From positions 2,480,001 through 2,544,000 of the forward strand of contig NZ_CP022753.1 in the NCBI RefSeq assembly GCF_002263495.1: a stretch of DNA of 64,000 bases, given 5' to 3'. Every line of letters starts with the position of its first letter. The stretch's first letter is position 1. This DNA comes from Nocardiopsis gilva YIM 90087 (GTDB lineage Bacteria > Actinomycetota > Actinomycetes > Streptosporangiales > Streptosporangiaceae). Shown one piece after another: positions 8,051 through 17,431 of this stretch. A program made the position numbers and the translations under genes. The notes beneath the pieces were generated by a model. That model was not told the DNA's origin. It ran no database searches and was given only the letters and a program-made list of their open reading frames with translations.

Positions 8051-8785
8051 TCAGACGGTGGCGGCGGGCTCGGGCACGGCCTCAGGAACAGGCTCGTGCG
8101 CGGCGGGCTCGGGGACACCGTCGTGGCGGCTGTAGGTAGGAGCATCGAGAACTTCGGCCAAGTGTCGCTCGGTGATCGCCAGCACGTCGGCCACGCGTAC
8201 ATCGCGCCCCAGCTCGCGGGAGATCGACGTGACTCCGGCGTCGGAAATCCCGCACGGCACGATGCGGTCAAACCAGGACAGGTCATTATCGCAGTTCAGG
8301 GCGAATCCGTGCATCCCCACGCCGCGCGCGATCCGGCACCCGATGGCCGCGATCTTGCGCTCGGCGAGGCCGCGCTCAGGGTCGGCGTCGAGCCACACCC
8401 CCGTGCGTCCCTCCACGCGCTTACCGGTGAGGCCGAACTCCGCGATGGTGCGGATGATCGCGTCCTCCAGCATGCGCACGTAGGCGATGACGTCGATGGG
8501 GTCCTTGAGCTTCACGATGGGGTACACGGTGAGCTGGCCGGGACCGTGCCAGGTGATCTTGCCGCCGCGGTCGATGTCGAAGACGGGGGCTCCGGGGTCG
8601 GTCAGCGGACGGTCCCACTTGCCGGTGCGCTTTCCGGCGGTGTACACCGGCTCGTGCTCCAGCATCAGGACGGTGTCGCCGATCCGGTCGGCCACCCGGC
8701 TCTCGTGGATCCGCTTCTGCAGGTCCCAGCCCTCCTGAAAGGGGACCGGGTCATCACCGAGCCAGGCGAAGACGAGCTCACTCAT
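8051..8785 (-). CDS. lipB: Lipoyl(octanoyl) transferase
   Basis: A 244-residue cysteine/lysine dyad enzyme that moves octanoate from acyl carrier protein to the target lysine of lipoyl domains. The dyad is visible: K144 in ERKIAAIG and C178 in IVPCGISDAGV. The RTGVW and GGKITWHGPGQ substrate motifs are conserved. I placed the start at ATG 8785 (MSELVFAWLG) because GGTGGGA precedes it at good spacing; the reading frame stays open for 25 more codons upstream with no family similarity. The C-terminal ~30 residues are rich in Pro, Glu and Ala and look disordered. It is the first gene of lipB-lipA. Confidence 0.95.
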   Translation of the reverse strand: MSELVFAWLGDDPVPFQEGWDLQKRIHESRVADRIGDTVLMLEHEPVYTAGKRTGKWDRPLTDPGAPVFDIDRGGKITWHGPGQLTVYPIVKLKDPIDVIAYVRMLEDAIIRTIAEFGLTGKRVEGRTGVWLDADPERGLAERKIAAIGCRIARGVGMHGFALNCDNDLSWFDRIVPCGISDAGVTSISRELGRDVRVADVLAITERHLAEVLDAPTYSRHDGVPEPAAHEPVPEAVPEPAATV

Positions 8786-8972
8786 ACATCCCACCTTATG
8801 TCCCGCCGGGTGGTGCGGGCGATGTCGGATAGGGCACGTCCTGGCCACTGTTTCGGGCATTCCAGAACGGAATAACGCGGCGTGGCGGAATGTTCGACGC
8901 GCCGGGCTCGGCCGGTTCGCCCGCGTGTGCTGGCCCCATGCCCCCGCGTGCTGCGACCGCGACCTGGTGCCA

Positions 8973-9872
8973 CTAGAGGATGTCGGACAGCGCTCCCTCC
9001 AGCTCCGGGTGGCGGAAGGCGTAGTCGGCCTCCAGTAGGCGGCGGGGGCGTACGCGCTGGTCGATCAGTGCGGTCTCGTCGGCGAACTCGCCCAGGACCG
9101 ACCGCATCGCGACGGCCGGAACCGCCAGGAACGCCGGGCGGTGCAGGGCACGGCCCAGGGCGGCGGTGTACTCGGCGTTGCTGATCGGCTCGGGCGCGCA
9201 CAGGTTGACCGGTCCGGTGATCTCGGGGTGCTCCAGCAGGAACCGGATCGCGCCCACCTCGTCGGCGATGGAAATCCAGCTCATGTACTGCCGCCCGTCG
9301 CCCAGGCGCCCGCCCAGCCCCATGCGGAACAGCGGGAGCACCTTGCCCAGCAGTCCGCCCTCGCTGGACAGCACGACGCCGCTGCGCAGATAGGCGACCG
9401 AGATCCCGCTCTCCTCCGCCGCGGTGGCCGCGGCCTCCCAGGCACTGGCGACTTCGGCGAGGAAGCCGTCACCGTGCGGCGCGTCCTCATCGACGACCTC
9501 CGGGCCGGTCTCCCCGTAGTATCCGACGGCCGACGCGGACAGCAGCCGGGGCGGTGGCTGGTCCATCTCCGCCAGCGCCGTACACAGCGCGCGGGTGCCG
9601 TTGACCCGGCTGTCGTAGATCAGCTGCTTGTACTCGGGTGTCCAGCGGGTCGGGCCCAGCGGCGCACCGGCCAGGTGCACCACGGCGTCGACGGCGCGGA
9701 GCGCGTCGGTGTCGACCTCGCCGCCGACCGGATCCCAGTGCGCCTCTTCATGCCCGGGTGGCGACGCCGACGTGTGGCGGACCAGCCGCACCACCGAATG
9801 CCCGTCGACGGCCAGGGAACGACGTAAAGCCGTCCCGACCAGCCCAGATGCCCCCGTGATCGCGATTCGCAT
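8973..9872 (-). CDS. TIGR01777 family NAD(P)-dependent epimerase
   Basis: A 299-residue extended-SDR protein. The Rossmann nucleotide motif ITGASGLVGTAL is at residues 5-16; the catalytic-type YYGE lies in SASAVGYYGETGPE; and a DUF1731 C-terminal domain is recognisable by VPAVAMRSVLGEFADE and the final RPRRLLEADYAFRHPELEGAL. The family includes cell-division-associated SulA-like proteins, but the substrate is not established. Start ATG 9872 fits the Rossmann strand; an in-frame ATG seven codons earlier gives an odd N-terminus. No clear Shine-Dalgarno sequence is seen. It is monocistronic on the - strand. Confidence 0.88.
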   Translation of the reverse strand: MRIAITGASGLVGTALRRSLAVDGHSVVRLVRHTSASPPGHEEAHWDPVGGEVDTDALRAVDAVVHLAGAPLGPTRWTPEYKQLIYDSRVNGTRALCTALAEMDQPPPRLLSASAVGYYGETGPEVVDEDAPHGDGFLAEVASAWEAAATAAEESGISVAYLRSGVVLSSEGGLLGKVLPLFRMGLGGRLGDGRQYMSWISIADEVGAIRFLLEHPEITGPVNLCAPEPISNAEYTAALGRALHRPAFLAVPAVAMRSVLGEFADETALIDQRVRPRRLLEADYAFRHPELEGALSDIL

Positions 9873-10092
9873 GCAACTGTTCGTACCCGGCACGACGAAA
9901 AATCATTGCCCAGTTCCGCAGAACGGCTGCGCGCGACCGCCCAGGGCCTTACTTTGGGTACAGGGCAAGGAACTCCCTGCAACGAACGGGGAGTGAAACC
10001 GGCCGGGGTGCTCGCGAGCCGCGGTCGATCCTGAGCCCGCAGACCTTTGGTGATGGGGATCACCAGGGGGATGGTGAATGGTGGGGTAAAAG

Positions 10093-10124
10093 GTGGGGCG
10101 GTACCCAACCGGGTACCGCCCCAC
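10093..10124 (-). terminator. Rho-independent terminator of sucB
   Basis: Perfect 14-bp arms 10093-10106 and 10111-10124 around AACC. On the - strand the stem runs into CTTTTACC. It lies about 105 bp past the sucB stop. Confidence 0.75.
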
Positions 10125-10229
10125 TGTATTCGCCCTCGGTCGCGTGCCACCGCGCACACGCCCCGGTCCCCGCCCCGCCGAGCGCGCTGTCCGCGCTCCG
10201 CCGGACGGGACCGGGAGCAGACGGCGTCC

Positions 10230-11650
10230 CTAGGCCAGGCCCAGCTCCGCCTCGAAGGCGCCCTCTTCCAGGCGCTCCTTGACGTCCTGCAGGAACCGGC
10301 CGGCGTCGCCCGTGTCGATCAGACGGTGGTCGTGCGTCAGCGCGAAGTAGACCATCGAGCGCACGGCGATGACCTCGCCCAGCTCCGGGTCGTCCACGAC
10401 GACCGGCCGCTTGACGACGGCACCGGTGCCGAGGATGGCCACCTGCGGCTGGTTGATGATCGGGGTGTTGAACAGCGCACCGGAGTTCCCGGTGTCGGCC
10501 AGCGTGAACGTACCGCCGCTGAGCTCGTCCGGGTTGAGCAGACCGGTGTGCGCCCGCTCGCTGAGGTCGGCGATCTTGCGGGCGAGCCCGCCGAGGTTGA
10601 GGTCGCCGGCGTCCTTGATCACCGGAGCGAGCAGACCCCCCTCGGTGTCGACGGAGATGCCGAGGTTCTCGATCGCGTGGTAGGTGACCTCGTAGGTCGA
10701 GGTGTCGATGACCGCGTTGAGCTTCGGGTGCGACTTCAGCGCCTCGACGGCGGCCAGCGCGAAGAACGGGAAGAAGTCCAGCTCCACGCCCTCGCGCGCC
10801 GCGAACTGCTCGGCGGCCTGGCCGCGCAGCCGGGCGATGTTGGTGACATCGACCTCGACGACCTCCGTGATCTCGGCGGAGATGCGCAGCGACTCGGCCA
10901 TCTGCTCGGCGATGCCCTGGCGCAGGCGCGACATCTGCTCGGTGCGACCGCGCAGCGCCGTGTCGACCTGGACCGTGCGCTTGGGCGCGGCGGCGGTCGG
11001 AGCCGGAGCGGCGGCGGGCGCGGCCGGGGCCTCCTTCAGTCTGCGGGCCGCCTCCTGGACGTCCTGCTTGCGGATGCGACCGCCGACGCCGGTGCCCTGC
11101 ACCTGGCTCAGGTCGACGCCGTGTTCGGTGGCGAGCTTGCGCACCAGCGGCGTCACGTAGGCCTCGGTGACCGCGTCGGTGCCCGACGCCTGGCCGGTGC
11201 CGCTGATGGTCTCCACGTCCACCGGCGGCGTGGCCTCCTCGCGGCTGGCGCGCGGCGCGGCCGGCTCCGCCGGAGCCGGGCGGGAGCCGCGGGAGCCGGA
11301 GCGGCGGCGGGGGCCGGAGCCGGTTCGGGCTCCGGCGCGGGCGCGGGCTCGGGAGTCGGCTCGGGCTGCGCCTCCTTGGCCGCGGGCGCAGCCTCCTCGG
11401 CCGGAACGTCACCGGCCTTGCCGATGATCGCGATCTCCGCGCCGATGTCGATGGTCTCGTCCTCGGCGACGAGGATCTTGGTCAGCACACCCGACGCGGG
11501 CGACGGGATCTCGGTGTCGACCTTGTCGGTCGACACCTCAAGGAGCGGCTCGTCGGCCTCGACCGTCTCGCCCTCCTTCTTGAGCCACTGCGTGACGGTG
11601 GCCTCGGTGACGCTTTCGCCCAGCTCGGGCACTGTTACGGAAGTCGGCAT
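10230..11650 (-). pseudogene. sucB: 2-oxoglutarate dehydrogenase E2 (dihydrolipoamide acyltransferase), frameshifted in the linker
   Basis: E2 core of a 2-oxoacid dehydrogenase complex, split over two frames. From ATG 11650 (SD GAGGAA) the first frame gives one lipoyl domain ([14 protein letters not shown], lipoyl lysine in [12 protein letters not shown]) and an Ala/Pro/Glu linker. The frame then runs into nonsense near 11280, while the next frame continues with the linker, the E1/E3-binding domain ([17 protein letters not shown]), the acyltransferase core and the DHR motif (LTHDHRLIDTGDAG). One missing base in the G run at 11278-11280 restores about 473 codons. An essential role and intact domains on both sides make a sequencing error more likely than true decay. 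It is 76 bp downstream of lpdA. Confidence 0.88.
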
Positions 11651-11726
11651 GGGTTCCTCTTGGAAGTGACGTGCTTCAACACGCGAGAAACGGGGTGGGC
11701 CGTGGTCGGCCCACCCCGTCGCCGCG

Positions 11727-13103
11727 TCAGTCGTGGACGTGGAGCGGCTTTCCGGCGAGAGCGAGGTGCGCCTCGCCGAGCGCCTCCGACTGGCTCGGGT
11801 GCGGGTGGATGAGCTGCGCGACCTCGGAGGGCAGCGCTTCCCAGTTGTAGATGAGCTGCCCCTCGGCGATGAGCTCGCCGACGCGGCTGCCCACCATGTG
11901 CACGCCCAGGACCGGCCCGTCCTTCTCGGCGATGACCTTGATCGCACCCTGCGTCTGCAGGATCTGGCTCTTGCCGTTGCCGCCGAGGTTGTAGTTCATC
12001 TCGACGATGTCGTGGCCGCGCTCCTTGGCGGCCGCTGAGGTGAGGCCGACCGAGGCGACCTCGGGCTCACAGTAGGTGACCCGCGGCACGCCGTCGTAGT
12101 CGATGGCCGGCGGGTTGAGCCCGGCGATGCTCTCGGCCACGAAGATGCCCTCGGCGAAGCCGACGTGGGCGAGCTGCAGGGTCGGGATGAGGTCGCCCAC
12201 CGCGTAGATGTTGCCGACACCGGTGTGCAGGTTCTCGTCGACCTTGACGAAGCCGCGCTCCAGCTGGACGCCGACCTCCTCGTAGCCCAGGCCCTCGGAG
12301 ACCGGGCCGCGGCCGATGGCGACGAGCAGCATCTCGGCCTCGACCGTCTTGCCGCCCTTGAGCGTGACGTCGACGCCGGCGTCGGTGGTCTTCACGCTCT
12401 CGAAGGGGGTGCCCAGCTCGTAGGAGATGCCGCGCTTGCGGAAGGCCCGCTCCAGCAGCTTGGAGCTGGACTCCTCCTCGACCGGGACCAGGTGCGGCAG
12501 GGCCTCGACGATGGTCACCTCGGCACCGAACGAGCGGTACACGCTGGCGAACTCGACACCGATGACGCCGCCGCCCAGGACGACCACCGACTTGGGCACG
12601 CGGTCGAGCTTCAGGGCGTCGTCGCTGGTGATGACCTTCTTGCCGTCGATGTCCAGGCCGAGCGTCTTGGGCTGCGAACCGGTGGCGAGGAGGATGTTGC
12701 GGCCCTTGTAGACCGTGCCGTCGACCGTGACCTCGTCGGCCCCGGTGAGCTTGCCCTCACCCTCCACGACGGTGATCTTGCGGGCCTTGATCAGGCCGGA
12801 CAGGCCCTTGTGCAGGCCGCCGATCACCTTGTCCTTGTACTTGTGGACGGCATCCATGTCGATGCCGTCGAAGGTGGCCTTGACCCCGAAGGTCTCGCTC
12901 TCCTTGGCGGAGTCCGCGACCTCGGCGGAGTGCAGCAGCGCCTTGGTGGGGATGCAGCCCTTGTGCAGGCAGGTACCGCCGAGCTTGTCTTTCTCGATCA
13001 GGAGGACGCTCAGGTCGAGCTCGGCCGCGCGCAGCGCCGCCGCGTAGCCGCCGCTGCCGCCGCCCAGGACGACGAGGTCGAAGGTGCCGCCGCTCTCACT
13101 CAC
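11727..13103 (-). CDS. lpdA: Dihydrolipoyl dehydrogenase (E3)
   Basis: A 458-residue flavoprotein disulfide reductase that reoxidises dihydrolipoamide on E2 subunits and reduces NAD+. FAD-binding [13 protein letters not shown] starts near residue 14; the redox disulfide is C45/C50 in [13 protein letters not shown]; the NAD site is [13 protein letters not shown]; the C-terminal catalytic His-Glu pair lies in [14 protein letters not shown] chose GTG 13103 because AAGGAG precedes it and it gives the family N-terminus. The frame upstream is open only because it runs through the repeat units at 13141-13250. It lies between pepA and sucB, the classical actinobacterial order. Confidence 0.96.
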   Translation of the reverse strand: MSESGGTFDLVVLGGGSGGYAAALRAAELDLSVLLIEKDKLGGTCLHKGCIPTKALLHSAEVADSAKESETFGVKATFDGIDMDAVHKYKDKVIGGLHKGLSGLIKARKITVVEGEGKLTGADEVTVDGTVYKGRNILLATGSQPKTLGLDIDGKKVITSDDALKLDRVPKSVVVLGGGVIGVEFASVYRSFGAEVTIVEALPHLVPVEEESSSKLLERAFRKRGISYELGTPFESVKTTDAGVDVTLKGGKTVEAEMLLVAIGRGPVSEGLGYEEVGVQLERGFVKVDENLHTGVGNIYAVGDLIPTLQLAHVGFAEGIFVAESIAGLNPPAIDYDGVPRVTYCEPEVASVGLTSAAAKERGHDIVEMNYNLGGNGKSQILQTQGAIKVIAEKDGPVLGVHMVGSRVGELIAEGQLIYNWEALPSEVAQLIHPHPSQSEALGEAHLALAGKPLHVHD

Positions 13104-13140
13104 GGGAAGGACACTCCTTGTTGCAGGTATCGATGAACGT

Positions 13141-13250
13141 GGGACCATCCCCGCGGTAGCGGGGAGCACGTTGTTCTGACATAACAACGCGGCCGGACGC
13201 GTGTCCCATCCGGCCGCGCGCCGGATCATCCCCGCGGTAGCGGGGACCAA
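13141..13250. repeat. Two CRISPR type I-E-like repeat units flanking a terminator
   Basis: Units 13141-13169 and 13222-13250 agree at 25 of 29 positions and share an unbroken 20-base core. Each contains the I-E repeat hairpin CCCCGC-GGTA-GCGGGG, and the reverse complement begins GTGCTCCCCGC and ends GGGATGGTCCC, a classical I-E layout. The period is 81 bp (52 bp between units) instead of the usual 61, and no further units or cas genes are in the window. This is a remnant, solo repeats, or convergence. Confidence 0.6.
13189..13217 (-). terminator. Terminator hairpin after pepA
   Basis: Perfect 9-bp arms 13189-13197 and 13209-13217 with an 11-base loop. A second small hairpin (GTTGTT/AACAAC, 13170-13188) follows on the - strand. 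It lies between the two CRISPR-like units. Confidence 0.55.
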
Positions 13251-13255
13251 GCTAT

Positions 13256-14758
13256 TCAGTTCTTGTCGGTGGCGAATGTCTCGGCGATCCGCACCAGGGT
13301 GCGCGTCGCCGAACCGGTGCCGCCCTTGGGTGTGTACCCGAAGGGCGCGCCCTGGTTGAAGGACGGGCCGGCGATGTCGATGTGGGCCCACCGCTGGCCG
13401 TCGGCGATGAACTCCTTGAGGAAGATGCCCGCGGTGAGCATGCCGCCCCAGCGCTCACTCGCCACGTTGGCGATGTCGGCGACCGAGGAGTCCAGGCCCT
13501 TGCGCAGGTGGTCGGGGAGCGGCATCGGCCACGCCGCCTCACCGGCCGCCGTCGCCGCGGCGACGACGTCCTCGCGGACGGCGTCGTCGTTGGCCATCAC
13601 GCCGAACAGCCGGGTGCCGAGCGCGACGAGCTGCGCGCCGGTCAGGGTGGCGACGTCGACGATCAGGTCGGGCTCGTCCTCGTGCGCGCGGACCAGCGCG
13701 TCGGCCATCACCAGGCGCCCCTCGGCGTCGGTGTTGAGCACCTCCACCGTCGTGCCCCCGTAGATCGAGATCACGTCGGACGGGCGCTGGGCGTTCCCGC
13801 CCACCATGTTCTCGGCGATCGCCAGGTAGCCGACGACGTTGACGGTCGGCTTGAGCAGGGCGATGCTTCGCATCGCCGCCAGCACCGCGGCGGCGCCGCC
13901 CATGTCGGACTTCATCCAGTCCATGGCGGAGGCGGGCTTGAGCGACAGGCCACCGGTGTCGAAGGTGATGCCCTTGCCGACGAAGGCGAGGGTCGTGTCG
14001 GCCTCGGGGTGGCTGTACGAGAGACGCACCAGTCGCGGCGGGTTGCTCGACCCCTGGCCGACACCGACCAGGCCGCCGTAGCCGCCATCGGCGAGCGCGT
14101 GCTCGTCGAGTGTCTCGATCTTGAGCCCGGTCTCCCGGGCGACCTCCTCAGCGGCACCGGCCAGGTCCTCGGGGACGAGGTCGGCGGGCGCGGTGTTGAC
14201 GAGGTCACGGGCGAGGTTGGTCGACGCGGCGAGGACCTCGGCGCGGGCGGCGGCCTCGGCCGCGCCCTCGGCGGAGCTGATCACCGACAGCTCCAGCGGC
14301 GCCGGGGCGTCCTCCTCACCGGTGCGGTACCGGGTGAAGGAGTAGCCGCCGAGCAGCGCGCCAGTCGCGACCGCACCGGCCTGCTCAGCGGTATCGGCGG
14401 GCAGGGCCACGCCGACGCGGACCCGCTTCTTGCGCTCGCGCAGTGCGGCACCGGCGGCGCGGGAGAGAAGATCGAGGTCGATCGCTGCTCCGTCGGAGGG
14501 GGCGTCGCCCAGTCCGACCGCTATCACGACCGGGGCCTTGACGGCTCCCTGGGAGGGGAAGGTGTGCACCTCCTCGGGCTTGCCGCTCGCTCCCAGCAGC
14601 GACAGGGTCGTGGCGAGGCCGCCGGGGAAGGCGGCATCGACGGCGTGAGCGCCCGACGCGAGCTCCGGACCCTCGGGGCCGGAGTGGTAACCGACGACTA
14701 CAGCGTCGGCGTCGAGCGAACAGGGGGATTCCGTTATGACTGACAGCGACGTGCTCAC
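13256..14758 (-). CDS. pepA: Leucyl aminopeptidase (M17)
   Basis: A 500-residue M17 cytosol aminopeptidase that removes N-terminal residues using two metal ions as a hexamer. The variable N-domain (1-170) precedes the catalytic domain, where VGKGITFDTGGLSLKP supplies a metal Asp and a catalytic Lys, SDMGGAAAVL follows, and the family signature NTDAEGRL is intact. Start GTG 14758 (STSLSVITESP) gives the usual length; a 15-codon Arg-rich upstream extension is unlikely. It is transcribed toward lpdA with a hairpin and repeat units between. Confidence 0.94.
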   Translation of the reverse strand: MSTSLSVITESPCSLDADAVVVGYHSGPEGPELASGAHAVDAAFPGGLATTLSLLGASGKPEEVHTFPSQGAVKAPVVIAVGLGDAPSDGAAIDLDLLSRAAGAALRERKKRVRVGVALPADTAEQAGAVATGALLGGYSFTRYRTGEEDAPAPLELSVISSAEGAAEAAARAEVLAASTNLARDLVNTAPADLVPEDLAGAAEEVARETGLKIETLDEHALADGGYGGLVGVGQGSSNPPRLVRLSYSHPEADTTLAFVGKGITFDTGGLSLKPASAMDWMKSDMGGAAAVLAAMRSIALLKPTVNVVGYLAIAENMVGGNAQRPSDVISIYGGTTVEVLNTDAEGRLVMADALVRAHEDEPDLIVDVATLTGAQLVALGTRLFGVMANDDAVREDVVAAATAAGEAAWPMPLPDHLRKGLDSSVADIANVASERWGGMLTAGIFLKEFIADGQRWAHIDIAGPSFNQGAPFGYTPKGGTGSATRTLVRIAETFATDKN

Positions 14759-15160
14759 GGAGTCGATGCTAGTCCTTATGGCACGCCGCCGGGCACGCCG
14801 CACCCGGTATGCCGATGCACGGGGTCAATCAGCGGCGGAGTTGCGCGGACCGCGAAGATCGACGGTTCTTTCCCCCGGATCCGGGCGGTGTGTCGCGCCC
14901 ACCGGCCGCGGCCGCGCGGTTCCGGGGGCTCCGCGTTCTCCCCTGTGACCGGCGCTGCGGCGGCCGGGCGTCGACGCGGGCGCCGCCCCTCGTACGGGGT
15001 GCCCGATGCGGGAAGAGGCGTTCGGCAGCGTCGGCCGACCGGAGGCGGGACCGCGGCCGCGGTGTGAAGAAATGTGATGATGGCGACAGAACCCGGGTTC
15101 GGGGCGGCACACCCGACGTCACCACCGCGAACGCCGGCAAGCCCCGACGTTCTCCCTGGC
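14759..15160. other. Gene-free 402-bp interval between pepA and cobS
   Basis: Both neighbours are on the - strand. The interval is very GC-rich with several overlapping open frames on both strands, but none has a convincing start, ribosome binding site or protein-like composition. I see no cobalamin riboswitch signature here or ahead of cobU. It presumably holds the cobS 3' end and the pepA promoter. Confidence 0.5.
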
Positions 15161-15958
15161 TCACAGCGCGATGACCGCGACGAGGAGCGCGGCCGTGGTC
15201 GCCGTCTCCGACAGCGCGCCGAGGACGTCTCCGGTGATCCCGCCCAGGCGGCGCCGCGCGTGGCCCAGCAGCCCGAGGGCGACAGCGAGGCCGACCGGCA
15301 CCGCCAGCACGCACCCCAGCACGAACGCGCCGCCCTCGGACCACCCCAGCAAGGCGAGCAGGGGCACGACCGCAGTGCCCAGTGCCGCCGCCCACCACGG
15401 GACCGTCCCCGCGACCATCGCCCCCAGCCCTTCGGGGCGGGCCGCCGGGACGCGGGGCGTGCAGGCCCAGGTGATCGCCAGCCGCCCGGCGGCCACCGCC
15501 GTGAGCAGCCCGGCCGCACCCGCCGCCGGCGCGGCCTCGGCGAGCCGCCCCAGCGCCAGCACCTGGATCACCAGCACCAGCACCAGCGTGATCACGCCGA
15601 AGGGTCCGATGTCGGAGCGCTTCATGATGTCCAGCGCGCCGTCGGCGGGCCGAGCACTGCCGAGTCCGTCGGCGAGATCCGCCAGCCCGTCCAGGTGCAG
15701 CCCCCGGGTGAGCAGTGCCAGCACGCCCACTGCCAGCGCAGCGCTCAGCAGCGGGGACAGCCCGGCCGCGCCCGCGAGGACGAGCACCCCCGCGGCGACG
15801 GCCGCGATCACCACCCCGGCGAGGGGGGCCAGCGCCATCGCCCACCCCGCCACCGCGCGATCGACCCGCTCCACCCGCACGGGAATGACAGTGAGCGTCC
15901 CGAGCGCCATCCGCGCGCCGTCCACGGCATCGGCGAGGGGCCGGGTCCCCGCGGTCAC
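15161..15958 (-). CDS. cobS: Adenosylcobinamide-GDP ribazoletransferase (cobalamin 5'-phosphate synthase)
   Basis: A 265-residue polytopic inner-membrane enzyme that joins adenosylcobinamide-GDP to alpha-ribazole (phosphate) in the last step of cobalamin assembly. The signature LTRGLHLDGLADLADGL (metal-binding Asp residues) near residue 60 and the motif MKRSDIGPFGV are intact. About six hydrophobic helices follow. The GTG start at 15958 overlaps the cobU stop (GTGA), so the two nucleotide-loop steps are translationally coupled. Confidence 0.93.
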   Translation of the reverse strand: MTAGTRPLADAVDGARMALGTLTVIPVRVERVDRAVAGWAMALAPLAGVVIAAVAAGVLVLAGAAGLSPLLSAALAVGVLALLTRGLHLDGLADLADGLGSARPADGALDIMKRSDIGPFGVITLVLVLVIQVLALGRLAEAAPAAGAAGLLTAVAAGRLAITWACTPRVPAARPEGLGAMVAGTVPWWAAALGTAVVPLLALLGWSEGGAFVLGCVLAVPVGLAVALGLLGHARRRLGGITGDVLGALSETATTAALLVAVIAL

Positions 15959-17022
15959 GGCAGCTCCATGACCCGGCCGACGGTGACGAGGGCGACCTGC
16001 TCCGACTCGGCGGCGAGGCGCTGGTTGAGACGGCCGAGCCGGTCGCGGAAGAGGCCGCCGCTGACCGTGGCCGGGACGACCCCCGATCCGACCTCGTTGG
16101 TCACCGCGACAATGCGGGCGGAGCAGCGCCGCCACGCGGCGACGAGCTCGCCGATCCGCTCGTCCAGAACGGACTCGGCCTCGGGCGGAGGAGTCTCCTG
16201 CCACATGCCGCAACGCTCCATCATCCCGGCCAGCCAGGTGCCCACGCAGTCGAAGAGCACCGACCCCGTCGCTCGCTCCAGGACCGCGGCGGCCTCCAGT
16301 GTCTCCTCGGTATTCCACCACCACGGGCGGCGCCGCTGATGCAGGTCGACACGGCGTGCCCAGCCGTCATCGCCCTCCGCCACCGGGCCGGTGGCGAGGT
16401 AGGTGACCTCGGGTTCGCCGAGCAGCCGCAGCTCAGCCTCGGTGGACTTGCCGGAACGGGCGCCCCCGGTGATGAGGACCCGGTGCGGTCCGCGGATACG
16501 CGCGGTCGGCCAGGAGGCCGGAGGACAGTGCAGCTCTTGCCCATCGGAGGGCGACGAGGCCGACCACAGCCGGGCGCGGCGTTCGAACTCGGCGGGGGAG
16601 TGGACCCGGTGGTCCCCGCCGACCGCGAGTACCGCCGTGGTGACACCGACGATCCCGGCGCGACGCAGTGCCCCGATGGTCTGCGGGGACGCGACGACAT
16701 CCACGATCGCCACGTCGACCTCGTGCGCGCCCGGCGCGCGGTCGTCGTCGGGCGGATCGGCCGGAGCCTTGGTGGCCGCGTACAGCAGCCGGCCGCCGTC
16801 GGGCCCCTCCACCCGCGTGCCGTAGGGCGTGTCGGTGACGGAGTACCCAGGGGGCGGCGGGGTCGCCGTGCCCACACCCGGATCGCGAAGGGTGAACACG
16901 TCATCGACCGTGATGCGCACGGGCTGCCGCCGATTCTCGACAGCGCGGTTGCACGACGCGCATCGGCAGTTGGGGGCCGGCCAGCCGGCAGAACCGGAGG
17001 TGCCGGAAAGTCGGATTCGCAC
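15955..17022 (-). CDS. cobU: Bifunctional adenosylcobinamide kinase/guanylyltransferase with N-terminal extension
   Basis: A 355-residue protein. The C-terminal ~175 residues are CobU/CobP, which phosphorylates adenosylcobinamide and transfers GMP: P-loop ITGGARSGKSTEAE, then LHQRRRPWWWNTEE, where the guanylylated His of the HH pair is kept and the preceding His is Leu, then DCVGTWLAGM and VTNEVGSGVVP. The N-terminal ~175 residues (MRIRLSGTSGSAGWPAPNCRCASC, start shown only) look like a trimmed metallo-beta-lactamase-fold domain: the opening strand and CxCxxC are kept but no HxHxDH is visible. This fusion occurs in other actinomycetes. It is coupled to cobS by GTGA. Confidence 0.88.
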   Translation of the reverse strand: MRIRLSGTSGSAGWPAPNCRCASCNRAVENRRQPVRITVDDVFTLRDPGVGTATPPPPGYSVTDTPYGTRVEGPDGGRLLYAATKAPADPPDDDRAPGAHEVDVAIVDVVASPQTIGALRRAGIVGVTTAVLAVGGDHRVHSPAEFERRARLWSASSPSDGQELHCPPASWPTARIRGPHRVLITGGARSGKSTEAELRLLGEPEVTYLATGPVAEGDDGWARRVDLHQRRRPWWWNTEETLEAAAVLERATGSVLFDCVGTWLAGMMERCGMWQETPPPEAESVLDERIGELVAAWRRCSARIVAVTNEVGSGVVPATVSGGLFRDRLGRLNQRLAAESEQVALVTVGRVMELP

Positions 17023-17105
17023 GCCCGATAGTTAACCGCATCACGTCCACCCTCTGCCGTTAGGCTCGGCACGACCGACGGTGGCTGTGAGAGAGGCGGA
17101 ACACC

Positions 17106-17312
17106 ATGGCGTGGAGCTGGCGCTACGAGGCGGGCAACGGCAAACCCCTGGACGACGACGAGCTGCCCAGCGAACTCTTCACCTCCCGCGGCGACGCGGA
17201 GAGCTGGCTCGGCGAGAACTGGCAGGAACTCGCCGAGTCCGGCGCCGAACAGGTCACCCTCCTGGAGGACGAGCACGCCGTCTACACCATGAGCCTGGAG
17301 GAAGCCGACTAG
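17106..17312 (+). CDS. Small acidic conserved protein
   Basis: A 68-residue, strongly acidic soluble protein (MAWSWRYEAG...) with conserved-looking Trp residues and the segment SRGDAESWLGENWQELAESG. I recall short actinobacterial hypothetical proteins of this type; no function is known. A purine-rich stretch (GAGAGGCGGAA) precedes ATG 17106. It is divergent from cobU and convergent with the aldo/keto reductase gene. Codon use has the strong third-position GC of its neighbours, which supports it being real. Confidence 0.75.
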   Translation: MAWSWRYEAGNGKPLDDDELPSELFTSRGDAESWLGENWQELAESGAEQVTLLEDEHAVYTMSLEEAD

Positions 17313-17329
17313 CCGACCGCCGTCACGCC

Positions 17330-17371
17330 GACGTCCGTGCCCCTCCGACTGCCGACGGGGGCGCGGACGTC
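17330..17371. terminator. Hairpin between convergent genes
   Basis: GACGTCCG (17330-17337) pairs with CGGACGTC (17364-17371), with further C/G pairing inside. It lies between the small acidic gene and the aldo/keto reductase gene. Confidence 0.5.
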
Positions 17372-17431
17372 CGAAACGGCGGCCGTCGTGAAGAACACGG
17401 CGGCCGCGGCTACGCTCCCACGCCCCGATAG

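Noticed and set aside
14829-15845. Long frame covering the pepA-cobS gap
   Set aside because: The translation is dominated by Arg, Gly and Ala and overlaps cobS in another frame; there is no start signal.
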